Of a DNA stretch of 64,000 nucleotides, positions 46,392-58,764 are shown piece by piece. The notes under the pieces were generated by a model. The model was not told the DNA's origin, searched no databases, and saw only the letters and a list, made by a program, of their open reading frames with translations. Every line of letters begins with the position of its first letter. The stretch's first letter is position 1. The stretch comes from Ramazzottius varieornatus (Eukaryota > Tardigrada > Eutardigrada > Parachela > Ramazzottiidae): contig BDGG01000003.1 of the NCBI GenBank assembly GCA_001949185.1, positions 553,612 to 617,611 on the forward strand. The letters run 5' to 3'. Position numbers and translations under genes: made by a program.

Positions 46392-47470
46392 TATGGAGAA
46401 GATGCTTGATTGCTGATTAGGTCAGGCTACACTTCGCGCTTCTCCCGTTTATCCACGGCTCATCCTGCAATGGAGGACTAAACGAAAATCGAGAGAGGGG
46501 CTTTGTACCACCGGGAAGAAGGCGCCTTGCTACAAAGAGTACTCCAGAAGTTTCGAAAGTACGAGAAGGAAAAAAGGAAGACCGGAACGGAGAAGAAAAT
46601 CTTTGTTGACTTTTTCAAAAGATCCCATCTCAATGGAAACGCACACAACACTGCAGTGGTGCACTGTGCGCAGCCTGTATGTAAGAAAGACTGGTGCGCA
46701 TCAGCAACTACGGTGCGCGCACGGCGTGGGAAATGGTTATTGGTCACGTACTCGCGTTACTCCGCCTTTCCACGTGATCGGCCGTTTGGTACGGTGAACC
46801 CACGTGGTACAAACAATCCATTTGAATAACTTTTATTTTTTGCTAAGTCATGAGTCATAACTAGAGTCCAGAAAGAGTTTTCGCGTCAGTTGATTGACAA
46901 TCAATCCTGGTGACGTTTTCGCACGATGCGGAAGCTCAGTATTTTGCCTTAGGGCGTTTGGCAAGCTCTTGCGGGTAGTTCCATCATACCAAATTGCTCT
47001 TGTTGCTGGCCGTGCGGGCTCAGCTTGGCAGTGCGCTGCACATACAAGCACGCCATCGTACAGCACTGGCCTGATACGGCCAACGAACGTACACACGCAT
47101 CGGTAAAATCGAGGAAATGCTGTAAACCGGTTGGCTATAGCCAGTGTTGTTCCGATATGACTTTTTCAGTTTGAATTGCAATTACGATTAATCGGAATCC
47201 CTCGCGTAGCAGAAATTTGAACTGCAGGTACCTCGTCCTGGCTGGATCATCAATTACGATTAATTCGAACTCAAGTTTGAACAACAACTGAAATTATTCG
47301 AATTATTGGGATGGTGTTTTGTACCGGTAACTCACCTTTCTTTACCTTCCGGCATCCGCTCATCCATCACGTTCACTGGTTACACTTACATAAGCTGCTT
47401 GTGACGACTTGAGTTGAGACAGCGTATCAGTTTGCTCAGACGTAAACGCCGCACTTGGACCTCTTGAGAA
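46392..47470. other. Divergent promoter region between DNAJC3 and the acidic protein gene
   Basis: No gene seen. CAGTGTTGTTCCGAT at 47142 also occurs at 28743, and nearby ATTAATCGGAAT words recur, so part of an old hAT-like element may lie at 47.14-47.3 kb. ER-stress elements could be expected upstream of DNAJC3, but I did not find a convincing one. Confidence 0.4.
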
Positions 47471-47878
47471 ATGACTCCTGGTGCTACAAGTCAACATAAT
47501 ATTCCGCCGCTGCCGACTGGAAGCGAAGTTACCTCCGAGGACGCCTACCTGGATCTTGCATATCAGCTTCAACGTGCTGCACGTCTACAGAACTCTGCCC
47601 TAAGTAACGGCACTCTGTCCATTCCGTTCTACGAGCAAGAGGATACGTCGGGATCGACGGACTCAACTGAAAGTGCAGCTTTACCTCTGTCTTCTCCTGC
47701 TGCTCCCGAACCTCTCGCTGTCCGTGAGCTGACACAGACCGATCGCCTGAACAACCAGCTCATCAACGCTTTTCTCAGTCGGATAAACACCAGTCAGCCT
47801 AACGCTCAAGAAAGTCACCCAGAGGAAGTCGACGAGTTTGAAGAGAAGGAGGAAGATATCGTGTCGAATAACAGGTGA
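47471..47878 (+). CDS. Small acidic protein, unrecognised
   Basis: A frame of 135 codons from ATG, mostly polar, with a helical central part (ELTQTDRLNNQLINAFLSRI) and an acidic end (PEEVDEFEEKEEDIVSNN). The last codons overlap a good donor (AACAG|GTGAAC); splicing to the TTTGCAG acceptor near 48101 would replace the last residue and stop within two codons, so the product is nearly the same either way. It ends 291 bases before the glutathione synthetase start on the same strand. The composition, the Met start and the conserved-looking helix argue for a real gene. Function unknown. Confidence 0.55.
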   Translation: MTPGATSQHNIPPLPTGSEVTSEDAYLDLAYQLQRAARLQNSALSNGTLSIPFYEQEDTSGSTDSTESAALPLSSPAAPEPLAVRELTQTDRLNNQLINAFLSRINTSQPNAQESHPEEVDEFEEKEEDIVSNNR

Positions 47879-48169
47879 ACCTGCCTTGATCGTTGATTGA
47901 CACGATGCACAGATGTCTAGTTGCAGTGGGGCGTAGCGCACACCTCACATCGAGTTGGGGTGTGCGCTGGTTTTACCATGTCACGACAGTCACGTGGCAT
48001 GGCTGGAATGTATTGACTAACTATCGCGTATCAACTGACGCGTAATGAATGGACAGTGGTCGGTTGATTGTTGATTCACTGAATGGGTTTCACTTTGCAG
48101 CTCTTGAACTGTCCAAGACTCCAACGGCGATCTCTCTCTTAAAGTTCCTCACCTACGAAGAGAGATAAA

Positions 48170-49910
48170 ATGTCACACGAAAAAGAAGTCTTACAGAACT
48201 ACGGTCTGCTGGATCTCCTAAAGAGTGACGAGAAGTTACGGCTGGAGACGGAGCAGTTGGCGAAAGACGCTGCAGCGTGTCTTGGGCTCGCTCTGAAAGA
48301 TGCTGAACTCCCCGACGCTTTCGGCTCTGTCCCGGTCACCCTGCTACCTTCCGTGACATCACAACAAGCCTTGAAAGATGTTTTAGACTTACAGAAAGAC
48401 ATCAACGTAATGATGCACAAAGTTTCACATGACCAAGAATTCCTCACGACAGCCCTAGCTGGCGTCTCTTCCGTCGACAACTTCATCCGTCATCTTCTCG
48501 ACATCTACAATAAGATTGACATAGACTCCCAATATGAACTCGAGTTTATTCGCAGTGACTACCTTTTACACTGTGATGGGACCGAGTTGAGCTTCTTAGA
48601 CGCTGTCAGGAAAGGCATTTACAAACAGGTCGAAGTCAACATGATTTGTATCGCCTTCGCTGGGCTGTCTTCTAAAATGAACGATGTGCATGAACGAGTA
48701 CTGAGGTTCCTGGGTGGTACACCGATCTCCAAAGAACCCTCGGGGAATGTTTTGGAGCTGTATGGAGCCACGATGGCGAAGGCGAAAGAGATTTACGAGA
48801 AGGTGCATCCGCCGGCGAAAGGAAGACCCCAGATTCTTCTGACCGTTATCCACAAGGATGAGCGGAATGTGATGGACCAACGGATGGTGGAGTTTAAGTC
48901 GGGGCTGACCTGCCTAAGAAGGACGTTCCAACAGATCGCGGAGAAGGGAATACTGGAAGATGGAAGGCTGATTGTTGAGGACAAGGAAGTGGCCGTTGTG
49001 TACTATCGCACTGGATACGCTCCTCGTTAGTTGATTTCCCTTGCACATTTGAGCCATCTGCAGCAGGAATCAGACTTTTTTCACCTTCGTACCTGTTCGA
49101 CATAATTTTCTTTCTATTCTTTTCTTCAATTTTTCTGTCGCGACGTCACTACGAGCGCCTCGGAAATATTACCGAAGCACCGCATTCTAACACCTGTTGT
49201 TCTCCTCTGATTTCTTGCTTATGGTTCTGTATGTCTTTACAGCTCACTACGAGTCAGAAAAGGACTGGGATACGCGGCTGATGATCGAACAGTCTTTTGC
49301 ATTGAAATGTCCCAGTGTGGCGCACCAGTTGAGCGGGTTCAAGAAAATCCAGCAGGAACTGAGCCGTCCGGAAGTCCTCCAGAAGTGCGAAAGTTTTAGT
49401 TTCTGGGTAATTTGATTTTGAATAACCCAGACTTGTTTTTCTTATAGGTATGTGTCCAGTAAGTCCGTCCAAGAAGCCATGCTAAAGACCTGCGTGGGTC
49501 AATGGGATGTTAGTTCGCCACATTCCCGAGAAATGGTCGACAAAGCCATGGCTCATCCCGAGCTCTTCGTCCTGAAGCCCAACCGCGAAGGTGGAGGTAA
49601 CAACTTCTACGATGCCGCAGTGGTGAGTAAACTGAGAGAAGTAGTGGGGACTGACCAAGCGAAAGAGTTCATTCTGATGGAACGCATCCTGCCTCCTCTT
49701 CAAGAGAACTACCTGGTGAGACCGACGGGGTTGCTCTTGGTTCCTACCGTCAGCGAGATCGGCGTCTTTGGCGCAATTATTACGAAGGGTAATGACGTCT
49801 TGGTGAACGAGTATGCTAAAGATGTGCTGGTCAGAACGAAGGCTTTCGATGTGGGAGAAGGTGGTGTGGCGACTGGCTATGCATGTTTGAGCTCCGCCAT
49901 GGTTTTATGA
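48170..49910 (+). CDS. GSS: Glutathione synthetase
   Basis: Catalyses the ATP-dependent ligation of gamma-glutamylcysteine and glycine in the cytosol, the second step of glutathione synthesis. Three exons (48170-49025, 49243-49384, 49448-49910) join to 1461 bases, 486 residues, against 474 in human. Eukaryotic-type marks: [19 protein letters not shown], the [12 protein letters not shown] before the first splice, the pair [20 protein letters not shown], the glycine-rich ATP loop [26 protein letters not shown], the SEIGVFGAI strand, and the C-terminal [18 protein letters not shown]. The exon 1 donor is GTTAGT; for exon 2 I chose AA|GTGCGA because it alone restores the frame to [19 protein letters not shown] acceptor about 70 bases upstream of the ATG suggests a spliced leader or 5' exon. 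Confidence 0.96.
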
Positions 49911-50513
49911 ATAGGCTTCTGTTTGGCTCTTCACAAATGGTACGGTTTTGATCGCATCTTTTCTATTCCCGGCTTTCCCGTATTGTTCCTCTATCGTTTC
50001 CTTTTTCGACACATTTCAATCTGCTTGACACTATTTCGCAAATTAATACTTTTATGATCTTGTCCATGTTGGAAATTATGGATATCAACTGACCGAAACT
50101 CGAACATAATGCAACATTTTTCGGCATCTTGGTTTCCGACGGGTCATCGATTATTAGTAATGAAAGTTACATCGTTTGTTCATCGACGTTGTACTCGTGG
50201 GATGAGGGTTTATGCCGCTGTCCCGGTGTTTGGTTTGGAAAGGGATAATGAGCAAACAAGTACATGGAAGCCATGCATAATTCAGCCTTTCGTCACTGGA
50301 CCTCAGATGAGGTACGACGTCTCCGGTGTGCTTTCCGGCCTTGCCCATCGTGAAGACACAACCGGAATGGTTGGAGTCGACAACCGGAATGGTTGGAGTC
50401 GGCTACATTACTTTCTGACTACACACTTTCCTCTCAGCGTCGTCGATGTCGCAGTTCCAACTTGTCAGTCTTTGGAACCTTCTTCCGTTAGCCTGTGACC
50501 AGTTGGAGACGCA
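49911..50513. other. Intergenic with a short tandem duplication
   Basis: Between the glutathione synthetase stop and the next start on the same strand. At about 50358-50400 a 21-base unit (AACCGGAATGGTTGGAGTCG plus one base) is repeated twice. I saw no conserved product in the open frames here. Confidence 0.45.
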
Positions 50514-51700
50514 ATGGCTGGGCTTCCGCCCCGTAATGCCACACACGCTGCCTTCGGAGCCCACGGCCCAGGAGGACCGCATGGAGCCCACGGTCATAGA
50601 GGCCTACACGGCTCGATGCACGGTCGTGCCAGCCATCATCCTCAAGGCCACGGAAGTCTCCATCCTAACGGTTCGGCACACCACCACACGGTACATATCG
50701 AGAACCACCATAAACCTCGAATCAAGTACCGACCCGGACTGTACGCTTTGGCCTGCCTGCAGTTTATCGGCGGACTGCTTTTGCTCAACTTTGAAGCCAT
50801 CAGTAAGTCAGCCGAAAGTTTTTGTGCAAAACGATATACTTGTGGCTTACGAAAATTCTTTATCATGAGGAAGGAATATTGAAGGATTATTGATTGTGGT
50901 TGTTTCCGTAGGTTCTGTCATGTACAGAGCATCGGAGAGCGACATTCTTTACGGCGTGGAATTCGCCGGCCTTTACGTAAGCGTTTTTACAATGGTGACC
51001 GGCATCGTTAGCATGTTGACTATCCGCAAACACGCTTCCCCGCGAGTGCGTATGTGCTGTTTCGCTTCCGACATCATTATGACAACCTTTCTCGCTATAC
51101 AAACCTTCGCCATGTGTTGTGCTTCCGGTGCCATGTTGGCATTCTACACCATCTCATGGGACACGGTAAGAAATCTTCTGACTAAATAAATCATTTTCGA
51201 CTACGACTGCGACTACGAGGAAACATCAAGTTACTCCGTTTTCGCAGGTTTTGGGTTTCGTCAATCGAGTTAGCGCAGCCGCTAACCTGAACCTGGCCGT
51301 GGGCACTTCGACGACCACGCTAGCGCCAACACTGATGCCGTCTTTCGTCCAAGCCGAGCTGCAACAAGACCACAATTTACTGATCGGTCTACGTTGCATC
51401 CTTTTCGTTCTGTACTTTGTTCTGTTTGCAAGTTCGGTCATCGGTTCTTGTCTGAGTTGTTGTAATTACTGCAAGTGCTGGGCTGGTACGGGACGACCCA
51501 CTCCACACGGAAGTCCTCAACCTCAAGTCGGCCATCATCATCCTGGGTCTACGACGCACATCAGCGCCATTACAACAGCGGGACCTCACGGCGTTACGAA
51601 AGAGGTTGAGAAGATCGTGATACCGGAGACGGAACCGGTGGCCGCTGAGGCCGGTGAAAAGAGCGGACACAAAAAGCACCATAAGAAACACAAAAGCTGA
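50514..51700 (+). CDS. Four-span membrane protein with His-rich tails
   Basis: Three exons (50514-50802, 50912-51165, 51248-51700) join with agreeing phases to 996 bases, 331 residues. Residues 1-70 are rich in His, Gly and Pro (motifs such as HGRASHHPQGHG and HHHTVHIENHH). Four spans follow: YALACLQFIGGLLLLNF, FAGLYVSVFTMVTGIVSML, SDIIMTTFLAIQTFAMCC and LRCILFVLYFVLFASSVIG, the last followed by a Cys-rich juxtamembrane CLSCCNYCKC that could be palmitoylated. The C-terminal tail is again His-rich and ends in HKKHHKKHKS. Both tails should be cytoplasmic, as in MS4A or TM4SF-like proteins; I cannot assign a family. The histidine clusters could bind metal or act as pH sensors, which is inference. 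Confidence 0.75.
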
Positions 51701-52767
51701 CAGCCGAAAATTTTATTGAAGTTGATACACCATGCAGTGTGTTCGAACAGAAATGCTTAATTCTATCCTTACCGGCTCGGTAACGTACTGTACGTGGGAA
51801 ATCATACCGCACACGTGGCGTGCAGCGTGTTGTTAGTTGTGGTCGAACAATCAAAGCACGAGATCTCCAGCGGGAGTGAACCATGATTGATGGCTCGCCA
51901 TGAACGAATAACTGCGCATATGGCTTGTAATCTGGAGTTTTCATGACAGGCGTCTCCGAAAATTAGGCACAGCAAGCCAGATGTGGGACAATGTGGGCAC
52001 AGTGCACTCAGTACTCAGTGTACAGCAGACTCACCGGAAGTAGTACGATGACCGAGTGCCACTTGCCGTCTTGACAGAAGGTGGATACTTCCTGCAGCGT
52101 TCCGAACAGCTAAAAGCTGAAAATTTTGCAAAAAGAGGGACGGGACTTGCGCACGTCTGGTGCGGTAACATGCCTGTTTCGTACATGGCCGCTGAGGTGC
52201 TGACACTCAGCGTCTTCTGGAGACGGGCAAATTTCCCCATATATGCGCCGTAGAAGATTTTTCGCAGCGGTCAAGACGGCAGGGATTGGTGAAATTGGGC
52301 AGTCGGCCTTTCTTATCATCGTCCTCTAACTAGCCAATCATAAATCAGCTTCGAGAATGGAATGATGGTCCCAAACCCCCAGGACGTATTGAGGTTGGCC
52401 GGACAGGGCCGCCAACTTTGCAGAAGTGCAATTTTCTTCCGAAATACTAATACCGTGAAACATTGCAGATCCGCAATCAATTTTGTTCAACAATTTTAGA
52501 AATCGCAGATCTGCAATTTTGATATTCTAAAAGTTCCGCGAGTGCAGAGTTGCTCCTCTCAATACTGTACGACGTTGGTTTGCCCCTTCAAACCAGTTGA
52601 TCAGCCCGACAGCTTGATTGGCTGGCCCAACCCAATTCGCTAACTTTGACGTTGTCGACGAGCGCGCTTCCGCTCGCGTGTTTTCTTCCATCTTCTGTTC
52701 TACCTCGTCCATACCCGCACACTGCTCACCTGTGTATTAATCCCTTTCGCAATTGTGATCGTGCACG
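51701..52767. other. Intergenic, 5' flank of the V-ATPase gene
   Basis: No gene seen. Near 52465-52520 the words GCAGATC(C/T)GCAAT recur twice. The rest is unremarkable. Confidence 0.45.
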
Positions 52768-55700
52768 ATGGGAACGCTCTTCCGCAGCCAGGAGATGGCG
52801 TTGTGCCAGTTCTTTCTCCAGTCCGAAGCTGCCTACTGTTGTACTGCTGAGCTGGGCGAGATTGGCGCTGCGCAATTCCGCGACGTAAGCCCGAAAGATT
52901 TTTTCTCTTCAGGTTTACTGGTGTGGAGCCTAGCTCTATGATTTTTGACAGCTCAACAAAGACATCAACGCATTCCAGAGAAAATTCGTCAACGAGATTC
53001 GCCGTTGCGATGACATGGAACGTATACTGCGTGAGTATCATATCCGTCATCGATTGTTGATTAATGGGGTGTTTTAATCGTGGGAAATCTTCAAGAGATT
53101 CGAGATGTCCAGAACCATCTGACTTTAGGTTTTCTCGAGAAGGAATGTCAGAAAGAAAAAGTTCCGGTGTTACGCTTAGGAGAGAATCCGATGGCGCCGA
53201 TGCCGCGTGAGTTGGTCGACCTGGAGGTAGGCGGATAATGTTGACTTCCACATTCATCTCTGTACCATTCCGACCTTTGATCTCGGGCATGGCGCACTGT
53301 GCAAAATTCTTTTGTTCGAGCTAATCAAGCGCTTGAAAGAGATAAGATAGGGCTGTGGGGGCATTCACTAATCTTCTGCTTACGTGGATAGTTTTGTAGA
53401 GTACGCTGGAAAAGTTAGAACGAGAAATCAAGGAAGTCAACGTCAACTTCGAAGCGTTGAAAAGGAGCAATTTAGAGCTGCTGGAGATGAAATACGTCTT
53501 GAAGAAAGCACAACAGACATTCGAACTGGTAATACTGTATAACGGTAAAACCACGCATAGAAATATCAAATATTCCAAAGACGGGAAAGCAGTCCGAAAA
53601 CGGTGCACAGCTAGATTTGCGGTACTCCATAGTGGGAATCTTTTGTTTATTAGGATGGAATGGCCGTGTTGAATCCGGAGAGTAAAAGCGACACGGAACT
53701 CTTGGGTACCGGCCACGACGCGACACAAGTCCATCGCGGAGTTCACATAAGTTTCTTAGCGGGCACGATACCCTTGATCAAGGTGGAGGCATTTGAGCGA
53801 CTCATTTGGCGCATTTCCCGCGGGACGGTCCTGCTTCGAACCAGCAACATTGAGTTTCCATTAGAAGACCCGGCCACAGGGGATGAAATCCTCAAAGCCA
53901 CGTTCTTTGCCTTCTTCCAAGGCGACACATTGCGCGTCAAGATCCGAAAAGTTTGCGAAGCGTAAGCATGCCCCTGAGCTCGTACCTCCTCGCCCTCGGT
54001 CAGTACAAAACTTTACTCTGCGTGGTTCCGACAGCTTTCGAGCAACAATTTACCCCGTACCCGATTCACCAGCCGAGATTCGCGAAATGTCGATACAAGT
54101 CATGACACGACTTGAAGACCTCAAAACGGTAAGTTTCAAAGTACAGTGTTGTGGGCTGCCACGGTTCATAACTATGGACTTTTTTCTATAGTTGATTGGT
54201 CATACACAGCAGCATCGCCACATGGTACTCTTGGCATCTGCCAAAAATCTGGACTTGTGGGAAATTAAAGTGCAGAAGATCGAGGCGGTGTACGCCTTGA
54301 TGAACTGCTTCAACATCGACACAACGCAGCGCTGCTTCATCGGCGAAGCGTGGGTCCCCCATCAGGACATGGAGGCTATTCGCCTCGGTCTTCTTCGTGG
54401 CTCGGTATACACTTCACCTTCCTGCGATAGGATTAATTTTCTGAAAGTAATTTTTCCTTTGTCTGTGTTGGATAGGAAAAGGCGGAATGTAGTGTACCGT
54501 CGTTCATCACGCCGATCAAAACCGCGGAGACACCACCGACATATCACAAGACGAACAAATTTACTTCCGGCTTCCAGGCGATCGTGGATGCTTACGGTGT
54601 ATCCACTTATCGGGAAGTAAATCCAGGTACGGCAAAAGCATCCAACATGATTTTCGAAGACCGAAAATAGATCCAAATTGGGAAGAAAAACAGTGGCCGG
54701 ATTTCCAATTATATTAATTTTCTATTCAGCCACAAAAGTACAAAAGTGACTCTGCCGCGAGTCGAACGCGGAATCTCCTGATTCGTAGTCAGGCGCCTTA
54801 ACCATTGGGCCACAGAGCCTTAGTATAGACGTTTCTCCTGAATTCTTCTGTTCGCTTGTAGCGCCATTCACCGTGATCACGTTCCCGTTCCTGTTTGCGG
54901 TCATGTTTGGTGATGCCGGACATGGATTCATTATGGCATGTCTGGCGGGCCTGCTGTTGTGGAAGGAGAAAGCCATCATGGCTAAACGAGACAAGGGCGA
55001 GGTGCCTTGATTATTCAATTGAGAAATCCATGCCGGCTTTGTCGATTTTTTGCACAATTCCTCATTAAGAATTTGCCGAAAAATTGCCACTACCATTCCA
55101 GATTGCCACTACCATTTTCGGTGGACGCTACATCATCTTCCTGATGGGTCTCTTCAGCATCTACACTGGTCTCATCTACAACGACATCTTCAGCAAGTCT
55201 TTCAATATTTTCGGCTCACGGTGGTATCCTCGAACCAGCATTTACAAGTATGTGTACTTTCGACGTGTTTTTTCAACCTCCCACTTTCTGTCTTTCTGGA
55301 AGGTACCTGGAGGAATTAAAGATTGCACTGTCTTATTTCTTGTTAGTCTGACTATGGAGGCTGACAAGCTAGCTGGAGCCACCTTCCAGCTGGACCCGAC
55401 GCCCAACGCGCTTCTCGGGTCGGATTACCGGTACGAAGGGCGCTACTCCATCGGCGGACCGTATCCGTTCGGCCTCGATCCGGCCTGGGCAATGTCCAGC
55501 AACAAGATCAATTTTATTAACTCGTACAAGATGAAGATGAGCGTCATCTTCGGCGTCTTTCATATGGCGTTCGGCATCGTCCTGAGCTGCTTCAACCACA
55601 CGTAATCAAATGCTCAAAGAAATTTACTCGATATTGACATTTGATTCAAACAAAATTTCAGTTCCTTTACGGGGTTTTTTTCCCAGGTATTTCAAGCGAC

Positions 55701-57016
55701 GAGTCAATATCATTTGCGAATTCATTCCACAAATGATCTTTCTGATGTGCATGTTTGGGTACTTAGTCATCCTAATCTTCTACAAGTGGACCAAGTTCGA
55801 CGCCAGTACCAGTGGTTGCTCACCAAGCCTCCTCATCGGTCTTATCAACATGTTCCTCATGAAGAACGAACCAAACCCCAAAAATCAGGATGGAACTGAA
55901 TGCCACATGTTCAAGTTTTACAACTCGCAGGTAATGAAGCCGAATCCCATCCGACCATGATGTCTTCATTTACCGAGAAATGCCCCCAAAAACTGTCGAA
56001 AATCCCCGAATAAGATTCCGCAATTGCGTTCTCTCATTCCAGGAAAGTCTGGAAAAGGCGTTGGTGGTCGTCGCTGTTCTCTGCTTTCCCTGGATGCTCC
56101 TTTCCAAGCCGCTATATCAGAGGTGGCGCCAAGGGGTAAGAACGAGAAACATCGCTTTTCCTGTGAGTCTGTCGTTCCTCACAAGTGCCCTCTTTCCTGC
56201 AGCCTTGATGTTTATCTTTCCTTGAACCTTTCATTCTCCTTTTCAGCGAGTAGCTTACTCGACCGTCCGAGCAGCAGGTTCAGACACAGAATCCGTGGAG
56301 TCTGGCCAGAGCAGAAGCCCCACCTCTGTACCGGACGAAGGCGGACACGGGGATGGACACAACGAGGTAGCATAGCCGAATCCACTTTCATAAAACTCTT
56401 TCGTTTATCCGCCATAGAATCTTCATTTTCGATTTGTGATACGTCAATTGAGTCTCGCGGAGATTTTTTCGTTTAGGGTTTCGCGGACGTGATGATCTAT
56501 CAAGGCATCCACACCATCGAGTTCTGCCTCGGTATCATCAGCAACACGGCATCCTACCTCCGACTTTGGGCGCTGAGCTTGGCTCATTCCCGTAAGAGCA
56601 CTTCTGACTTTCTCCGAGCTTATTCCACAAGTCTGATGGTTTTCGTGCAGAGCTTTCGGAAGTATTATGGAACATGGCTCTGCGCAAAGGCTTTATGATG
56701 AATAACATTGGTGGAGCAATCGTGCTTTTTACCATTTTTGCCTGGTGGGCGTGCGCCACATTTGGCATCCTCATTTGCATGGAAGGTTCGTTTCCTCCCT
56801 CCTCCTTTTTCTTCGGTGGTGTAAAGAAAAGCATACTAGTGGGTTTTTTCTGGTGGCACTTGTTCCTCTTTTTTTCCAGGGATGAGTGCCTTTTTGCATG
56901 CTCTGCGCTTGCATTGGGTAGAATTTCAGAATAAATTCTACCAGGGAACCGGTCATGCATTTGAGCCTTTTGATTTCAAGAAGACCCATTCAACCGCAAG
57001 ATTGGACCAAGATTAA
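52768..57016 (+). CDS. ATP6V0A: V-type proton ATPase subunit a (V0)
   Basis: Subunit a forms the proton half-channels of the V0 rotor-stator and anchors V1. Seventeen exons (52768-52884, 52952-53030, 53129-53226, 53400-53528, 53654-53961, 54035-54128, 54192-54404, 54476-54626, 54862-55001, 55102-55247, 55347-55601, 55687-55930, 56043-56135, 56247-56366, 56477-56591, 56651-56785, 56880-57016) join with every phase agreeing to 2574 bases, 857 residues, the usual length. N-terminal cytosolic domain: [20 protein letters not shown] to about residue 400. Membrane half: [60 protein letters not shown], and [20 protein letters not shown], which carries the essential channel arginine. Ends with [20 protein letters not shown]. 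Intron 8 contains an antisense tRNA gene. Paralogue (a1-a4) cannot be told. Confidence 0.97.
54747..54819 (-). tRNA. trnR-ACG: tRNA-Arg (anticodon ACG)
   Basis: A 73-base cloverleaf on the minus strand. The acceptor stem GGCTCTG pairs with CAGAGTC (one G-T pair), discriminator A. The D arm has GCCCAATGGTTAAGGC. The anticodon stem CCTGA/TCAGG encloses the loop CTACGAA, anticodon ACG at 34-36, which reads CGN codons after A34 is converted to inosine. The T arm is CCGCG TTCGACT CGCGG, giving the B box. TTTT lies one base after the discriminator (54745-54742), a Pol III terminator. No intron. The gene lies inside intron 8 of the V-ATPase a gene in antisense orientation, and all stems are intact. 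Confidence 0.96.
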
Positions 57017-57248
57017 TGTGACGTCCTTTATATTTCTGTCTCCTAATTTCTGTGATTGACGTTTCAACTTTTGCCTGATTTTAATTTTGTAACAAACACG
57101 TGAATTTCATGGCTTTTGTCGATCTTTTCAATTTTTCTACTGCAGCACACGGCCCAAACGATTGTGTATGAGAAACGATAAATTTACTTTATACGAAATT
57201 TCAGCTGGAGAGATTAAGAAAAGGATTTCAGAAAGACTAGCGCATATG

Positions 57249-58764
57249 CTAAAACGAAAAGATGGAATCGGCAGGGGTGCTCTGGCTGGTCAAAGGTCCT
57301 TCTTCGCCCGTCGAGTCACCGTTAGCAGGACGTTTATTCTTGACAAAGGGCTGATGCAGGATATCGTGCAGTCGTTTCGCCTAAAGAACGCGTACTTAAA
57401 TTCCATGCATATACAGTGCATAAGAGAGTTACGATGAATTGCAGACCTTCTGTACACCGAAACCCGGAAGCAGCGCCAGCTCTTCTTCAGATGCCTGCGT
57501 TATTCCATGAACCGACTGAAAGAAGCAACAGTGAGACCCACGACGATCTTCTCCCATCTACTTCACTTGCTCACCTTGAAGTTGCTCGATAAGGTCTTTA
57601 CGTCAGTCTTGTTCACAGATTTGACGGTCGTCAAGGCCTCCGTCAGCTTCAAAGAAGAAAATACACGGTCAAAAATTTTCGGACAAGAGCCAGATGCGAT
57701 TTCTGCAAGCGCTTACCTTGGACATGTAGTCGCCTTCCACGTGACTCTGGATCATATCTGCGGGCTTGTTTTCGTAGATTTTGTACAACTCCAGATATTT
57801 ACCGGCCTCTTCTGAACTGCAAACTCCAGATTATTAATAAATAAATGCGGCAATAATTTACAACTATTCCTCTAAGTCAATCAAACAGCAAATTTACCTC
57901 CAAGCCGGGATTAGCGTGACTTCCACAAGGATAGCCATCTTAGAGAGTTCTTTCAGAGGATGATGTGGGTCTTTCTGTGGAAAGGGAAAACGTGGTGGAT
58001 CACAGAAGAGGTAATTTCGGCAAGGTGATTCCTGACTCTTACCACATCTATAAGAACGAGGAGTATTCTGAGATCGAAGGATTTGCCCAGCGCTTTCAGT
58101 CGTTCGTGGATGTATTCCGGGTTGAGATTGTGGTATTTCAAGCTATAATGAAAACCTTTAGTCGGAGTGCCAAAGTTCACAGACGCGGAAATAACGAGCA
58201 GAAGCAAATTTTCCGTATTTTAACGAGATTTCCCCTCGAAATTTTCAGAAATCTACCTGAGAAATAACGCACAGGTGGAAGCGCCCATCACGTAGTCTGC
58301 CACAACGTCGCCATACTCCCACGGAACGTTACGGATGCTCTGCAGGATAGGATTACCTTTTTGCCGTTGACTTACGATAATACTGTTGCCCGAGGAGGAA
58401 CCGGAAGACTTCGAGGATGATGGTACAGCAGAGCCAGTGCCTAGAATTGAAACAAAAATGTTCCACGTTGATTCGATCAACTAGCGCAGTGCTAACCAAC
58501 AAGCGTAAACTACGACCTGGACCATTTTGTAAAAAGGCCAAAGTGACCTGAGTAAAGTATACGGACGAGCTTGCCTGGGTTAGGTTGCCTTGGTCCGGGG
58601 TTTCTTACGTTTGGGGTGGCGTGGACAGCTGCTGGAGGCATTCGCCATCTTACTGGGTCCGGGGCGAAGGGTCTGAGAGGTCCAATCTGAGGAACGTGAG
58701 ACGATGGCGGCCGGTTTGGTCGGGTTTGTCCTGATGACGGTGCTCGCACTTCTCCGTTAGACAT
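57249..58764 (-). CDS. ERCC1: ERCC1, DNA excision repair scaffold
   Basis: The non-catalytic partner of XPF; the heterodimer cuts 5' of lesions in nucleotide excision and interstrand crosslink repair. Eight exons (58764-58563, 58440-58257, 58142-58043, 57974-57898, 57816-57717, 57646-57575, 57515-57447, 57380-57249) give 936 bases, 311 residues. Central domain: [53 protein letters not shown] and [19 protein letters not shown]. The C-terminal helix-hairpin-helix pair spans [16 protein letters not shown] to [20 protein letters not shown]. The end carries about 25 extra residues after HQPFVKN. The N-terminus is Pro-rich and disordered. The least sure point is the first splice: exon 2 needs a phase-1 donor, and I chose C|GTATAC at 58563, although a phase-0 GTAAGA and a later G|GTCACT also exist. 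Convergent with V-ATPase a, divergent from NEDD1. Confidence 0.94.

Noticed and set aside
50109-50498. 129-codon plus-strand frame between glutathione synthetase and the four-span protein
   Set aside because: It crosses a 21-base tandem duplication, has no motif, and ends inside the next gene's leader.
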